NCBI GenBank assembly: GCA_002369515.1
Contig: DFFM01000018.1
Span: 9,983-73,982 of the forward strand
DNA: 64,000 bases
Source: Prevotella sp. UBA3776
Lineage (GTDB): Bacteria > Bacteroidota > Bacteroidia > Bacteroidales > Bacteroidaceae
Direction: 5' to 3'
Part shown: positions 52,490 through 61,645 of the stretch, in pieces
Position numbering within the stretch: position 1 is the stretch's first letter
How the letters are laid out: every line of letters begins with the position of its first letter
Program-made: the position numbers and the translations under genes
The notes under the pieces: model-generated
Seen by the model: the letters and a program-made list of their open reading frames with translations, nothing else
Database searches by the model: none
Told to the model about the DNA's origin: nothing

Positions 52490-52557
52490 CCGTGAAATAA
52501 AAAAATATCTCCCGACGATAATTTTCTGTCGTCGGGAGATATTTTTTTATTTCACGG
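52490..52557. terminator. Perfect 29-bp inverted repeat between divergent operons
   Basis: Left arm 52490-52518 and right arm 52529-52557 are exact reverse complements with a 10-base loop. The core is TCTCCCGACGA, flanked by A7/T7 runs and CCGTGAAAT. It has the form of a bidirectional terminator, but lies upstream of both flanking promoters instead of after a gene. Confidence 0.85.
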
Positions 52558-52722
52558 CCAAGTGGTTTTCGTTCGTTGTGGCGGCTCCAGGGGGCCGCAT
52601 TGGCCGTTGGCCACCCGGCGAGGAAGCAGGAAATGTGCGGCAGATAAAATCCTACATTCCAAGTTTTTTGGCCGGACGGCCATTTTTTCTGTTTTTATGG
52701 CAGAAGTTCGGAAATAATGTTG

Positions 52723-52730
52723 TACCTTTG
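52723..52730 (+). promoter_or_regulatory. -7 promoter box of the nuo operon
   Basis: TACCTTTG matches TAnnTTTG. The nuoA ATG is 69 bases downstream. No clear -33 TTTG. Confidence 0.7.
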
Positions 52731-52799
52731 CAGCATTAAAAGGCGGGAGCCTAATCGAATGCTTACTAAAGCACACAATTTTTATCAAAAAACATATAT

Positions 52800-53150
52800 A
52801 TGTATTTTACGTTGTTTATTACCGTCATTGTGACGGCTATTACGCTAGTGGTGGCAGCTTACGCTATTGCTAAGCTGATAGGTCCACGCTCATACAACAA
52901 GGTAAAAGGTGAACCCTACGAGTGCGGTATTCCCACTCGTGGCAGTTCGTGGTTGCCTGTGAGTGTGGGATTCTATCTGTTTGCCATCCTCTTCCTCATG
53001 TTTGATGTGGAAACTGTGTTTCTGTATCCATGGGCAGTGGTAGTGAAGGAGTTTGGTGGTGCAGCTCTGCTGAGCATCGGCTTCTTCTTGGTAGTACTTG
53101 TGTTTGGCCTGGCCTATGCTTGGCGGAAAGGAGCGCTCGAATGGAAATAA
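52800..53150 (+). CDS. nuoA: NADH-quinone oxidoreductase subunit A
   Basis: The 116-residue membrane subunit of complex I has three transmembrane helices and the typical loop KVKGEPYECGIP with conserved Glu/Cys, plus FLMFDVETVFLYPWA. First gene of the nuo operon. It overlaps nuoB by 10 bases. Confidence 0.96.
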   Translation: MYFTLFITVIVTAITLVVAAYAIAKLIGPRSYNKVKGEPYECGIPTRGSSWLPVSVGFYLFAILFLMFDVETVFLYPWAVVVKEFGGAALLSIGFFLVVLVFGLAYAWRKGALEWK

Positions 53151-53869
53151 AGCCGAAAATCAAGAGCATTCCCTACGGCGAGTGGAACGACAACGAGTCG
53201 TTGGAGAAGCTGGTTGACGAGCTCCACGAGGGCGGCGTCAACGTGGTGACAGGCTCGCTGGACAAACTCATCAACTGGGGTCGCGCCAACTCGCTGTGGT
53301 CGCTGACGTTTGCCACCTCGTGCTGTGGCATCGAGTTTATGGCTTGCGGCTGCTCGCGTTACGACTTTGCGCGTTTCGGTTTCGAGGTGACGCGCAACTC
53401 TCCCCGTCAGGCCGACCTCATCATGTGCGCCGGTACCATCACCCACAAGATGGCTCCCGCGCTGAAGCGCCTGTACGACGAGATGGCCGAGCCTAAGTAT
53501 GTCATCGCCGTGGGTGGCTGTGCCATCAGTGGCGGCCCGTTCAAGTCGAGCTACCACGTGGTGAAGGGCATCGAGGAGATTGTTCCCGTGGATGTGTTCA
53601 TCCCCGGTTGTCCCCCGCGTCCCGAGGCCATCATGTATGGCATGATGCAGCTGCAGCGCAAGGTGAAGATCGAGAAATTCTTCGGCGGAGTGAATCACAA
53701 GCAGAACCGCGATGAACGTCAGCTCGGCGTTTCGAACGAGGAGCTCACGGCGCGCCGTCTGGGCGACCGCCGCAGGGAACCCATCGTGGTGACGCATGTG
53801 CCCGAGGAGTTTGTTGAGGAACTGAAGAAAGAAAAGGTTGAAGTAACGAAGAAGGAGGAGCAGGCATGA
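53141..53869 (+). CDS. nuoB: NADH-quinone oxidoreductase subunit B
   Basis: The 242-residue peripheral-arm subunit carries the terminal [4Fe-4S] cluster N2: ATSCCGIEFMA (tandem Cys), MCAGTIT and GCPPRPE. The C terminus is extended by a charged region (RQLGVSNEELTARRLGDRR). ATG 53141 overlaps the nuoA stop, and its own stop overlaps the nuoCD start, so translation is coupled. Confidence 0.96.
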   Translation: MEIKPKIKSIPYGEWNDNESLEKLVDELHEGGVNVVTGSLDKLINWGRANSLWSLTFATSCCGIEFMACGCSRYDFARFGFEVTRNSPRQADLIMCAGTITHKMAPALKRLYDEMAEPKYVIAVGGCAISGGPFKSSYHVVKGIEEIVPVDVFIPGCPPRPEAIMYGMMQLQRKVKIEKFFGGVNHKQNRDERQLGVSNEELTARRLGDRRREPIVVTHVPEEFVEELKKEKVEVTKKEEQA

Positions 53870-55479
53870 AATTAGAGTTCTTATCATTCCCGTTTGACAA
53901 GTTCGCCAAGGAAATGCGGAACTTGAAGGAGCAGAAGGGCTTCGACTATCTGGTGACCATCGTCGGCGAGGACTTCGGCGGCGAAGAGGGGCTGGGATGT
54001 ATCTACATTCTGGAAAACTCGCAGAGCCACGAGCGCTGTTCGGTGAAGATGCTGGCGCGCACACAGGTTTGCGGCGACGGACTGGCCTCTAACGGCACCG
54101 GCGAAACCGACGGCCTGCTGACACCCTATATTCCCTCGGTGATTGACATTTGGCACGTGGCCAACCTGCTGGAGCGCGAGGTATATGACTTCTTTGGCAT
54201 CGTCTTCCTGGGCCATCCCGACATGCGCCGCCTGTTCCTGCGCAGCGACTTCAAGGGATTCCCCTTCCGCAAGGACTGGAAGTTCAACGACGAATATACG
54301 CTCGACGACGACGTGGAGCCCGACTACGGACTGGAGTATTATCTGGACAAGGACGGCAACTTGCAGTCGAAGCAGAACGCCCTGTTCGGCGAGAACGACT
54401 ATGTGATGAACATCGGCCCGCAGCACCCCTCCACCCACGGAGTGCTCCGCCTGCAGACTGTGCTCGACGGCGAGACGGTGAAGCGCGTCTATCCCCATTT
54501 GGGATACATTCACCGTGGCATCGAAAAGATGTGCGAGAGCTACACCTATCCGCAGACCTTGGCTTTAACCGACCGTCTTAACTACCTGAGCGCCATGATG
54601 CACCGCCATGCACTGGTGGGTGTGATTGAGGAAGGCATGGGCATCGAACTGACCGACCGCATCAAGTACATCCGCACCATCATGGACGAGCTGCAGCGCA
54701 TCAACTCGCACCTGCTCTACGTGGGCTGCTGCGCGCAGGACATGGGCGCGCTCACCGCGTTCCTCTATTCCATGCGCGACCGCGAGCATGTGCTCAACTG
54801 CATGGAGGAGACCACGGGCGGACGACTCATACAGAACTATTACAGAATAGGTGGTCTGCAGGACGACATCGACCCCAACTTCGTGAAGAACGTGAAGGAT
54901 CTCATCAAGTACATGAAGCCCATCATTCAGGAGTACGTCGATGTGTTTGGCGACAACATCATCACCCACAACCGTTTCGAGAACGTGGGCCCCATGAGTC
55001 TGGAAGACTGCATCTCGTATGCCGTGACCGGCCCCGCCGGACGCGCCTCGGGATGGAAGAACGATGTGCGCAAGAACCATCCTTACGACATGTACGACAA
55101 AGTGGAGTGGGAGCAGGTCACCATGACCGGCTGCGACACCATGGACCGCTACACCTGCCACATCAAGGAGATGTATCAGAGCCTGGCCATCATCGAGCAG
55201 CTCATCGACAACATCCCCGAGGGTGAGTTCTACCTGAAGCAGAAGCCCATCATCAAGGTGCCCGAGGGACAGTGGTACTTCTCGGTTGAAGGCGCCAGCG
55301 GTGAGTTTGGCGTCTATCTCGACTCGCGCGGCGACAAGAGTCCTTACCGTCTGAAGATGCGCCCCATGGGCCTCTCGCTCACCGGTGCGCTCGACCCCAT
55401 GCTGCGCGGCCAGAAGATAGCCGACCTCGTGGCCACGGGTGCCGCTATAGACTTCGTTATTCCCGATATCGACAGATAG
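53866..55479 (+). CDS. nuoCD: NADH-quinone oxidoreductase fused subunit C/D
   Basis: The 537-residue protein is a fusion: residues 1-~165 are NuoC (DYLVTIVGEDFG, LLEREVYDFFGIVFLGHPDMRRLFL) and ~180-537 are NuoD, the 49-kDa subunit that forms the quinone site with NuoB (MNIGPQHPSTHGVLRL, YPHLGYIHRGIEKMCE, TGPAGRASG, and a C terminus VIPDIDR). The C-D fusion is common in several phyla. It begins at the ATGA overlap with nuoB. Confidence 0.96.
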   Translation: MKLEFLSFPFDKFAKEMRNLKEQKGFDYLVTIVGEDFGGEEGLGCIYILENSQSHERCSVKMLARTQVCGDGLASNGTGETDGLLTPYIPSVIDIWHVANLLEREVYDFFGIVFLGHPDMRRLFLRSDFKGFPFRKDWKFNDEYTLDDDVEPDYGLEYYLDKDGNLQSKQNALFGENDYVMNIGPQHPSTHGVLRLQTVLDGETVKRVYPHLGYIHRGIEKMCESYTYPQTLALTDRLNYLSAMMHRHALVGVIEEGMGIELTDRIKYIRTIMDELQRINSHLLYVGCCAQDMGALTAFLYSMRDREHVLNCMEETTGGRLIQNYYRIGGLQDDIDPNFVKNVKDLIKYMKPIIQEYVDVFGDNIITHNRFENVGPMSLEDCISYAVTGPAGRASGWKNDVRKNHPYDMYDKVEWEQVTMTGCDTMDRYTCHIKEMYQSLAIIEQLIDNIPEGEFYLKQKPIIKVPEGQWYFSVEGASGEFGVYLDSRGDKSPYRLKMRPMGLSLTGALDPMLRGQKIADLVATGAAIDFVIPDIDR

Positions 55480-55494
55480 AACAAGTAGAAAAAG

Positions 55495-55566
55495 ATGAAA
55501 AGAATAAAGGAATGGATTGAGGATGCTCTCAACGCCCTTTCATTGATTCTTGCATTCTTGAAATAA
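55495..55566 (+). CDS. 23-codon peptide frame inside the nuo operon
   Basis: MKRIKEWIEDALNALSLILAF plus LK is a complete frame between nuoCD and nuoH, 15 bases after the nuoCD stop and 15 before the nuoH ATG. The peptide is strongly amphipathic with a hydrophobic second half. It could be a real microprotein or only a coupling frame that keeps ribosomes loaded. Low certainty. Confidence 0.35.
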   Translation: MKRIKEWIEDALNALSLILAFLK

Positions 55567-55581
55567 AAAAGAATAAGCATT

Positions 55582-56667
55582 ATGTTTGATTTTTCGATAG
55601 TAACACAATGGTTCGACACCCTCCTGCGCCAGACGCTGGGGTTGGGGGATTTCTGGTCGATATTGATTGAGTGTGTACTGGTGGGTGCCATCATCCTTAC
55701 GGGATATGCGCTCATTGCCATCGCACTGATATTCATGGAGCGCAAGGTCTGCGCCTACTTCCAGTGCCGTCTGGGCCCGATGCGCGTAGGCTACTGGGGC
55801 TTGCTTCAGGTGTTTGCCGACGTGCTGAAGATGCTCATCAAGGAGATCTTCTTCGTCGATAGGGCCGACAAGCTGCTCTACATCATTGCTCCTCTGCTGG
55901 TGATCATGGGTTCGGTGGGAGCCTTCTCGTTCCTTCCGTGGAACAAGGGAGCCGTGGTGCTCGACTTCAATGTGGGCATCTTCCTTCTGACAGCCATTTC
56001 GTCCATCGGCGTGGTGGGCATCTTCCTCGCCGGTTGGGGCTCGAACAACAAGTATTCGGTGGTTTCGGCCATGCGTGGTGCCGTGCAGATGATATCCTAC
56101 GAGATTTCGCTCTGCCTCTGCCTCATCACAGCCGTCATCCTGACGGGTACGCTGCAGATTTCGGGCATCGTCGAGGCACAGAAGGACTCGTGGCTCATCT
56201 TCAAGGGCTTTGCCGCCATTCCGGCCATCATCGCTTTCCTGATATTCCTCGTTGCCGGCAACGCCGAGGCCAACCGTGGCCCGTTCGACATGGCCGAGGC
56301 CGAGAGCGAACTCACCGCTGGTCACCACACCGAGTACAGCGGCATGGGCTTCGGATTCTTCTATTTGGCTGAGTTCCTCAACCTGTTCATCATTGCCGGC
56401 GTGGCCGCCACTGTGTTCCTGGGCGGATGGATGCCATTCCACATCAAGGGGCTCGACGGTTTCAACAGCGTGATGGACTTCATTCCCGGAATCGTTTGGT
56501 TCATGGGCAAAACCTTTGCCCTGGTGTGGCTGCTGATGTGGATAAAGTGGACTTTCCCCCGTCTGCGCATTGACCAGATACTGAAACTGGAGTGGAAATA
56601 TCTCATGCCCGCTTCGCTCATCAACCTGGTGCTGATGACCGTGGCAGTGGCCTTGTGCCAATCTTAA
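55582..56667 (+). CDS. nuoH: NADH-quinone oxidoreductase subunit H
   Basis: The 361-residue, eight-helix subunit forms the quinone-access channel. It has ERKVCAYFQCRLGPMRVGYWG, LQVFADVLKMLIKE, GSNNKYSVVSAMRGAVQMIS, NRGPFDMAEAESELTAG and the conserved RLRIDQI near the C terminus. Length is in the usual range. Confidence 0.96.
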   Translation: MFDFSIVTQWFDTLLRQTLGLGDFWSILIECVLVGAIILTGYALIAIALIFMERKVCAYFQCRLGPMRVGYWGLLQVFADVLKMLIKEIFFVDRADKLLYIIAPLLVIMGSVGAFSFLPWNKGAVVLDFNVGIFLLTAISSIGVVGIFLAGWGSNNKYSVVSAMRGAVQMISYEISLCLCLITAVILTGTLQISGIVEAQKDSWLIFKGFAAIPAIIAFLIFLVAGNAEANRGPFDMAEAESELTAGHHTEYSGMGFGFFYLAEFLNLFIIAGVAATVFLGGWMPFHIKGLDGFNSVMDFIPGIVWFMGKTFALVWLLMWIKWTFPRLRIDQILKLEWKYLMPASLINLVLMTVAVALCQS

Positions 56668-56700
56668 AACAGTTAAGCAATTCCAACAGAAGAAATAAGA

Positions 56701-57246
56701 ATGGAAAACAATCAATCATATTTCGGAGAACTCGGACACGGCATCAAGACACTTGCCACGGGTATGAAGATCACCTGGAAAGAGTATTTCAAGGACTTCT
56801 TCACCAACAAGTCAACGGAGCAGTATCCCGAGAACCGCAAGACCACGCTGCACGTGGCCAAACGCCATCGCGGGCGACTCGTGTTCAAACGCGATGAGAA
56901 CGGCAACTACAAGTGTACGGCTTGCACATTATGCGAAAAGACCTGCCCCAACGGCACCATCAACATTAAGACCGAAATGGTGACCGACGAGGCAACAGGC
57001 AAGAAGAAGCGCCGCTTGGTGGACTACCAGTACGATCTGGGCGACTGCATGTTCTGTCAGCTCTGCACCAACGCTTGCAACTTCGACGCCATCGAGTTTA
57101 CAAACGATTTCGAAAACGCCGTGTTCGACCGCAACAAACTGGTTCTGCACCTTGACAAGGAGGTCTATGACGGCGGCTCGCTGCCCAATCTGCGCGATGG
57201 CGGCGCACCTTTCGAAGTAGGTAAGTTTAACACCAAAACAAAATAA
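56701..57246 (+). CDS. nuoI: NADH-quinone oxidoreductase subunit I
   Basis: The 181-residue ferredoxin-like subunit has two [4Fe-4S] motifs (CTACTLCEKTCP and CMFCQLCTNACN) that pass electrons to N2 in NuoB. Between them is a Lys-rich loop (GKKKRRLVDYQYDLG). In complexes that lack NuoEFG this subunit is a candidate docking site for ferredoxin or another donor. Confidence 0.95.
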   Translation: MENNQSYFGELGHGIKTLATGMKITWKEYFKDFFTNKSTEQYPENRKTTLHVAKRHRGRLVFKRDENGNYKCTACTLCEKTCPNGTINIKTEMVTDEATGKKKRRLVDYQYDLGDCMFCQLCTNACNFDAIEFTNDFENAVFDRNKLVLHLDKEVYDGGSLPNLRDGGAPFEVGKFNTKTK

Positions 57247-57262
57247 AGGAGGCAGAAACGTT

Positions 57263-57775
57263 ATGGCTAATTATATTGTATTTGCACTTCTTGCTGTTGT
57301 CATTCTCGGCTCTGCCGTGATGTGTGTGACAACGAAGCGCATCATGCGGGCAGCCACATTCCTGCTGTTCGTCTTGTTTGGTATCGCAGGCATTTATTTC
57401 CTGCTCGACTACACATTCCTGGGTGCAGCCCAAATCAGCATCTATGCGGGCGGCGTCACCATGATCTATGTGTTTGCCATCCAGCTGGTCAACAAACGCA
57501 CCCTTCAAGGAATGGTTGAACGTATGAAAGGCAGCCGTGTGCTCTTCGGGGCGTTCATGGCACTGCTTGGATTGGCAGTGACGGTGGTGGTGTTCATGAA
57601 GAACATGTTCATCGACATGTCGGCCAATCTGGCCGATGCCGAGGTTCCCATGAAGGAAATCGGAACGGCGCTGGTGGGTTCGGAGAAGTATCAGTATGTG
57701 CTTCCCTTCGAGTTCATCTCGGTGTTCCTCTTGGCATGTATCATTGGTGGAATCGTCATTTCAAGAAAGGAGTAA
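57263..57775 (+). CDS. nuoJ: NADH-quinone oxidoreductase subunit J
   Basis: The 170-residue membrane subunit has five predicted helices. Conserved segments are FLLFVLFGIAGIYFLLDYTFLGAAQISIYAGGVTMIYVFAIQLV and a C-terminal helix (FISVFLLACIIGGIVIS). It lies 16 bases after nuoI and 8 bases before nuoK. Confidence 0.94.
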   Translation: MANYIVFALLAVVILGSAVMCVTTKRIMRAATFLLFVLFGIAGIYFLLDYTFLGAAQISIYAGGVTMIYVFAIQLVNKRTLQGMVERMKGSRVLFGAFMALLGLAVTVVVFMKNMFIDMSANLADAEVPMKEIGTALVGSEKYQYVLPFEFISVFLLACIIGGIVISRKE

Positions 57776-57783
57776 GAAAGAGT

Positions 57784-58092
57784 ATGGTACCAGTAGAATT
57801 TTTCTTTGTGCTGAGCGCACTGTTGTTCTTCATTGGCGTTTTCGGGTTCGTCACTCGTCGCAACCTGATTGCCATGCTCATCTCCACTGAGCTCATCCTG
57901 AATGCTGTGGACATCAATTTCGCCGCGTTCAACCGTCTGCTTTATCCCGGGCAGCTCGAGGGTTTCTTCTTCACGCTGTTTGCCATGGGTGTGGCCGCTG
58001 CCGAGACAGCCGTGGCGATAGCTATAATCATCAACGTTTACCGCAACTTCAAGAGTGATCAGGTGAACAGTATTGAAAACATGAAATGGTAA
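57784..58092 (+). CDS. nuoK: NADH-quinone oxidoreductase subunit K
   Basis: The 102-residue, three-helix subunit has the conserved ISTELILNAVDINFAAF and FAMGVAAAETAVAIAI, with the proton-path Glu residues. Start at ATG 57784 gives the normal length; an open frame extending back into nuoJ is not part of the protein. Confidence 0.94.
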   Translation: MVPVEFFFVLSALLFFIGVFGFVTRRNLIAMLISTELILNAVDINFAAFNRLLYPGQLEGFFFTLFAMGVAAAETAVAIAIIINVYRNFKSDQVNSIENMKW

Positions 58093-58099
58093 TTAAGAG

Positions 58100-60079
58100 A
58101 TGGATTACGGATATACATTTTTAATACTCCTTCTGCCTGCACTCTCGTTCCTCATTTTGGGACTTTGCGGTATGAAGATGTCGCACAAAGCCGCAGGCCT
58201 TGTCGGCACGACCTCGTTGGGTATAGTGACCATACTGTCTTACCTCACGGCCATCAGCTATTTCACGGCTGGGCGAGGTGCTGACGGTACGTTTACAACC
58301 CTCGTTCCTTACAACTTCACATGGCTGCCGATGGGACGGCTGCATTTTGACATGGGCATTCTGCTCGACCCGATTTCGGTGGTGATGCTCATCGTCATCT
58401 CTACGGTCAGCCTGATGGTTCATATCTATTCGTTTGGCTACATGCACGGCGAGAAAGGTTTCCAGCGCTACTACGCATTCCTCTCGCTGTTCACCATGTC
58501 GATGCTTGGACTGGTGGTGGCAACCAACATCTTCCAGATGTATCTGTTCTGGGAGCTGGTGGGCGTTTCTTCCTATTTGCTCATTGGTTTCTACTATCCG
58601 TTGGGCGCTGCCGTTGCCGCATCGAAGAAGGCTTTCATCGTGACTCGCTTTGCAGACATGTTCTTCCTCATCGGAATCTTGATTTTCGGCTACTACACGG
58701 GTTCGTTCAGCTTCTCCTTTGCGGGCAACATCGAGATGGGTGCCTGCGCGGCACCGTTCGCCACATGCAATGCCGGGCGCGTAGCGGCCATGAGCGGTTT
58801 CATCCTTCCCACGGCGTTGGTGCTGATGTTCATCGGTGGTGCCGGTAAGAGTGCCATGTTCCCCTTGCACATCTGGCTGCCCGATGCCATGGAAGGCCCC
58901 ACGCCTGTTTCGGCCTTGATTCACGCCGCCACCATGGTGGTTGCCGGTGTCTATCAGGTGGCTCGCATGTTCCCGCTTTGGATTGAGTATGCCCCGCAGG
59001 CCATGAGCGTCATCGTGTGGGTGGGTGTCATCACGGCTTTCTATGCCGCTGCCGTGGCATGCGCTCAGAGCGACATCAAGCGTGTGCTGGCATTCTCCAC
59101 CATTTCGCAGATTGCCTTCATGATGGTAGCCCTCGGCGTTTGTCTGCCTGGTCACCACGGCGCCGTGCTCGACAACCATGCCCAGCTGGGCTACATGGCT
59201 GGTATGTTCCACCTGTTCACTCACGCCATGTTCAAGGCTTGCCTCTTCTTGGGAGCCGGTTGCATCATCCACGCCGTCCATTCCAACGAAATGTCCATGA
59301 TGGGCGGGCTGCGCAAGTACATGCCCATCACCCACATCACTTTCCTCATCAGCTGTTTGGCCATTGCGGGCATCCCTCCGTTCTCGGGATTCTTCTCGAA
59401 GGACGAGATTCTCACCGCCTGCATGCAGTACAGTCCTGTGGTGGGATGGATCATGACCGGTGTGGCAGCCATGACGGCGTTCTACATGTTCCGTCTGTAC
59501 TATGGCATTTTCTGGGGTACTGAAAACAAGGAGGCTCACGAGCACCACACTCCCCACGAGGCTCCTTGGACCATGACCCTTCCTCTCATTGTTCTCTCTG
59601 TGATTACGATTGTTTGCGGTTGGCTGCCCCTGGGTGGCAACTGGATGCCTTTTGGCCATTTCGTCAGCGCAAGCGGCCAGGCTTACGACATCCATCTCGA
59701 CATGTCGGTAGCCATCACCAGCGTGGTGATTGCCATTGCCAGCATTGCGCTCGCCACCTATATATATAAAGGTGAGCAGCAGCCCATTGCCGACATGCTC
59801 TACAAGCGCTTCCCCCGTTTGCACCGTGCAGCCTACAAGCGTTTCTATCAGGACGAAATCTGGCAGTTTGTCACTCACAAGATCATCTTCCGTTGCGTTT
59901 CGCGTCCCATTGCATGGTTCGACCGTCATGTCATCGACGGAACCTTCAACTTCTCGGCTTGGGGAGCCAACGAGGCCGGCGAAAGCCTGCGTCCGTGGCA
60001 GAGCGGCGATGTGCGCCAGTATGCCGTTTGGTTCCTTACGGGTACGGTGGCATTGACATTGATACTGCTCGCGTTGTAA
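58100..60079 (+). CDS. nuoL: NADH-quinone oxidoreductase subunit L
   Basis: The 659-residue antiporter-like proton-pumping subunit has ~15 helices and a lateral C-terminal helix. Motifs: LFWELVGVSSYLLIGFYY with the key Glu, KKAFIVTRFADMFF, GKSAMFPLHIWLPDAMEGPTPVSALIHAATMV and KRVLAFSTISQIAFMM. Directly follows nuoK. Confidence 0.96.
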   Translation: MDYGYTFLILLLPALSFLILGLCGMKMSHKAAGLVGTTSLGIVTILSYLTAISYFTAGRGADGTFTTLVPYNFTWLPMGRLHFDMGILLDPISVVMLIVISTVSLMVHIYSFGYMHGEKGFQRYYAFLSLFTMSMLGLVVATNIFQMYLFWELVGVSSYLLIGFYYPLGAAVAASKKAFIVTRFADMFFLIGILIFGYYTGSFSFSFAGNIEMGACAAPFATCNAGRVAAMSGFILPTALVLMFIGGAGKSAMFPLHIWLPDAMEGPTPVSALIHAATMVVAGVYQVARMFPLWIEYAPQAMSVIVWVGVITAFYAAAVACAQSDIKRVLAFSTISQIAFMMVALGVCLPGHHGAVLDNHAQLGYMAGMFHLFTHAMFKACLFLGAGCIIHAVHSNEMSMMGGLRKYMPITHITFLISCLAIAGIPPFSGFFSKDEILTACMQYSPVVGWIMTGVAAMTAFYMFRLYYGIFWGTENKEAHEHHTPHEAPWTMTLPLIVLSVITIVCGWLPLGGNWMPFGHFVSASGQAYDIHLDMSVAITSVVIAIASIALATYIYKGEQQPIADMLYKRFPRLHRAAYKRFYQDEIWQFVTHKIIFRCVSRPIAWFDRHVIDGTFNFSAWGANEAGESLRPWQSGDVRQYAVWFLTGTVALTLILLAL

Positions 60080-60124
60080 TAGGAAAAACAGAAAACGTAA
60101 ATTCTCAAATTGTAAATTACAGAT

Positions 60125-61624
60125 ATGAATATATTAAGTCTATTCGTAGTTATACCCGCACTCATGCTGGTTGGCTTGTGGCTCAGCCGCAATCTCAATC
60201 AGGTGCGTGGTGTGATGGTAGCGGGCTCGTCGTGTCTGCTGGCACTCTCCGTATGGCTGACCATCTATTTTGTTCAGCAGCGCGCTGCCGGCAACAACGA
60301 TGTCATGCTGCTGGCTGCCAGCACACCTTGGTTCAAGCCTTTGAACATTGCCTACTCGGTGGGCGTCGATGGCATTTCGGTGGTCATGTTGCTGCTCTCG
60401 AGCATCATCGTCTTCACCGGTACGTTTGCTTCGTGGCAGCTCAAACCGCTCACCAAGGAGTATTTCCTTTGGTTCACGTTGCTGTCAACGGGCGTTTTCG
60501 GATTCTTCATTTGCACCGACCTGTTCACCATGTTCATGTTCTACGAGGTGGCGCTCATCCCGATGTATCTGCTCATTGGTGTTTGGGGTAGTGGTGCCAA
60601 GGAATATGCTGCCATGAAGCTGACGCTCATGCTCATGGGAGGTTCCGCCCTGCTCATCATAGGCATTCTGGGCATCTACTTCTTCAGTGGTGCCACCACC
60701 ATGAACGTGACGGCCATAGCCGCCATGCACAACATTCCGGTGGAGATACAGAAGATTTTCTTCCCCTTCATCTTCATTGGATTCGGTGTGCTGGGCGCCA
60801 TGTTCCCGTTCCACACTTGGTCTCCCGACGGTCATGCTTCGGCCCCCACGGCAGTGTCGATGCTCCATGCCGGCGTGCTGATGAAGCTGGGAGGCTACGG
60901 CTGCTTCCGCGTGGCTATGTACTTGCTGCCCGACGCCGCCCGTGAACTCTCTTGGATTTTCCTCATCCTTACCACCATTTCGGTGGTCTATGGAGCCCTT
61001 TCGGCTTGTGTGCAGACCGACCTCAAGTACATCAATGCCTACTCGTCGGTGAGCCACTGCGGACTGGTGCTCTTTGCGCTGCTCATGATGACCAACACCG
61101 CCTGTACGGGAGCCATCATTCAGATGCTCTCTCACGGATTGATGACAGCTCTGTTCTTCGCCCTCATCGGTATGATTTACGGGCGCACCCACACGCGCGA
61201 CGTGCGGCGGTTGGGTGGACTGATGAAGATCATGCCCTTCCTGGGCGTGGGCTACGTCATTGCCGGTTTGGCTAACCTCGGATTGCCGGGCTTCTCTGGG
61301 TTCGCTGCCGAGATGACCATCTTTGTGGGTTCGTTTGCCAACAACGACACCTTCCACCGTGTTTGTACCATCATTGCCTGTACCAGCATTGTTGCCACGG
61401 CCGTGTTCATCCTGCGCGTGGTTGGTAAGATTCTCTATGGCAAAGTGGCCGATCCTCACTATGAGCATCTGACCGACGCCACTTGGGACGAGCGTGTAGC
61501 CGTCTGCTGTCTTATCTTCTGTGTGGCCGGTCTGGGTCTGTTCCCCTTGTGGGCCAGCAATGTCATCAGTGATGCCGTGCTCCCCATCCTGACGGTTGTT
61601 AATCCTGCATACGCTAACATTTAA
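60125..61624 (+). CDS. nuoM: NADH-quinone oxidoreductase subunit M
   Basis: The 499-residue antiporter-like subunit contains FMFYEVALIPMYLLIGVWG (key Glu), FPFHTWSPDGHASAPTAVSMLHAGVLMKLGGYG, LKYINAYSSVSHCGLVL and LNxGLPGFSGF-type NLGLPGFSGF. The window repeats the pattern of nuoL and nuoN, its paralogs. Confidence 0.96.
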   Translation: MNILSLFVVIPALMLVGLWLSRNLNQVRGVMVAGSSCLLALSVWLTIYFVQQRAAGNNDVMLLAASTPWFKPLNIAYSVGVDGISVVMLLLSSIIVFTGTFASWQLKPLTKEYFLWFTLLSTGVFGFFICTDLFTMFMFYEVALIPMYLLIGVWGSGAKEYAAMKLTLMLMGGSALLIIGILGIYFFSGATTMNVTAIAAMHNIPVEIQKIFFPFIFIGFGVLGAMFPFHTWSPDGHASAPTAVSMLHAGVLMKLGGYGCFRVAMYLLPDAARELSWIFLILTTISVVYGALSACVQTDLKYINAYSSVSHCGLVLFALLMMTNTACTGAIIQMLSHGLMTALFFALIGMIYGRTHTRDVRRLGGLMKIMPFLGVGYVIAGLANLGLPGFSGFAAEMTIFVGSFANNDTFHRVCTIIACTSIVATAVFILRVVGKILYGKVADPHYEHLTDATWDERVAVCCLIFCVAGLGLFPLWASNVISDAVLPILTVVNPAYANI

Positions 61625-61645
61625 TCAAGAAGGAGAAAAAGAAAA

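Larger units (their letters stand above)
52344..52799. other. Divergent regulatory region pepD / nuo
   Basis: This 456-base gap has no gene. From left to right it holds the pepD leader and minus-strand promoter, the 29-bp perfect hairpin, a GC-rich stretch with GGCC palindromes (52557-52690) ending in TGGCCG-GA-CGGCCA followed by six T, and the nuo promoter and leader. Confidence 0.75.

Noticed and set aside
58121..59929. A 602-codon minus-strand frame opposite nuoL
   Set aside because: Composition is His/Gly/Asn-rich without motifs. It is a mirror of the hydrophobic codons of nuoL. Similar long shadows oppose GH2 (6056-7666) and other nuo genes.
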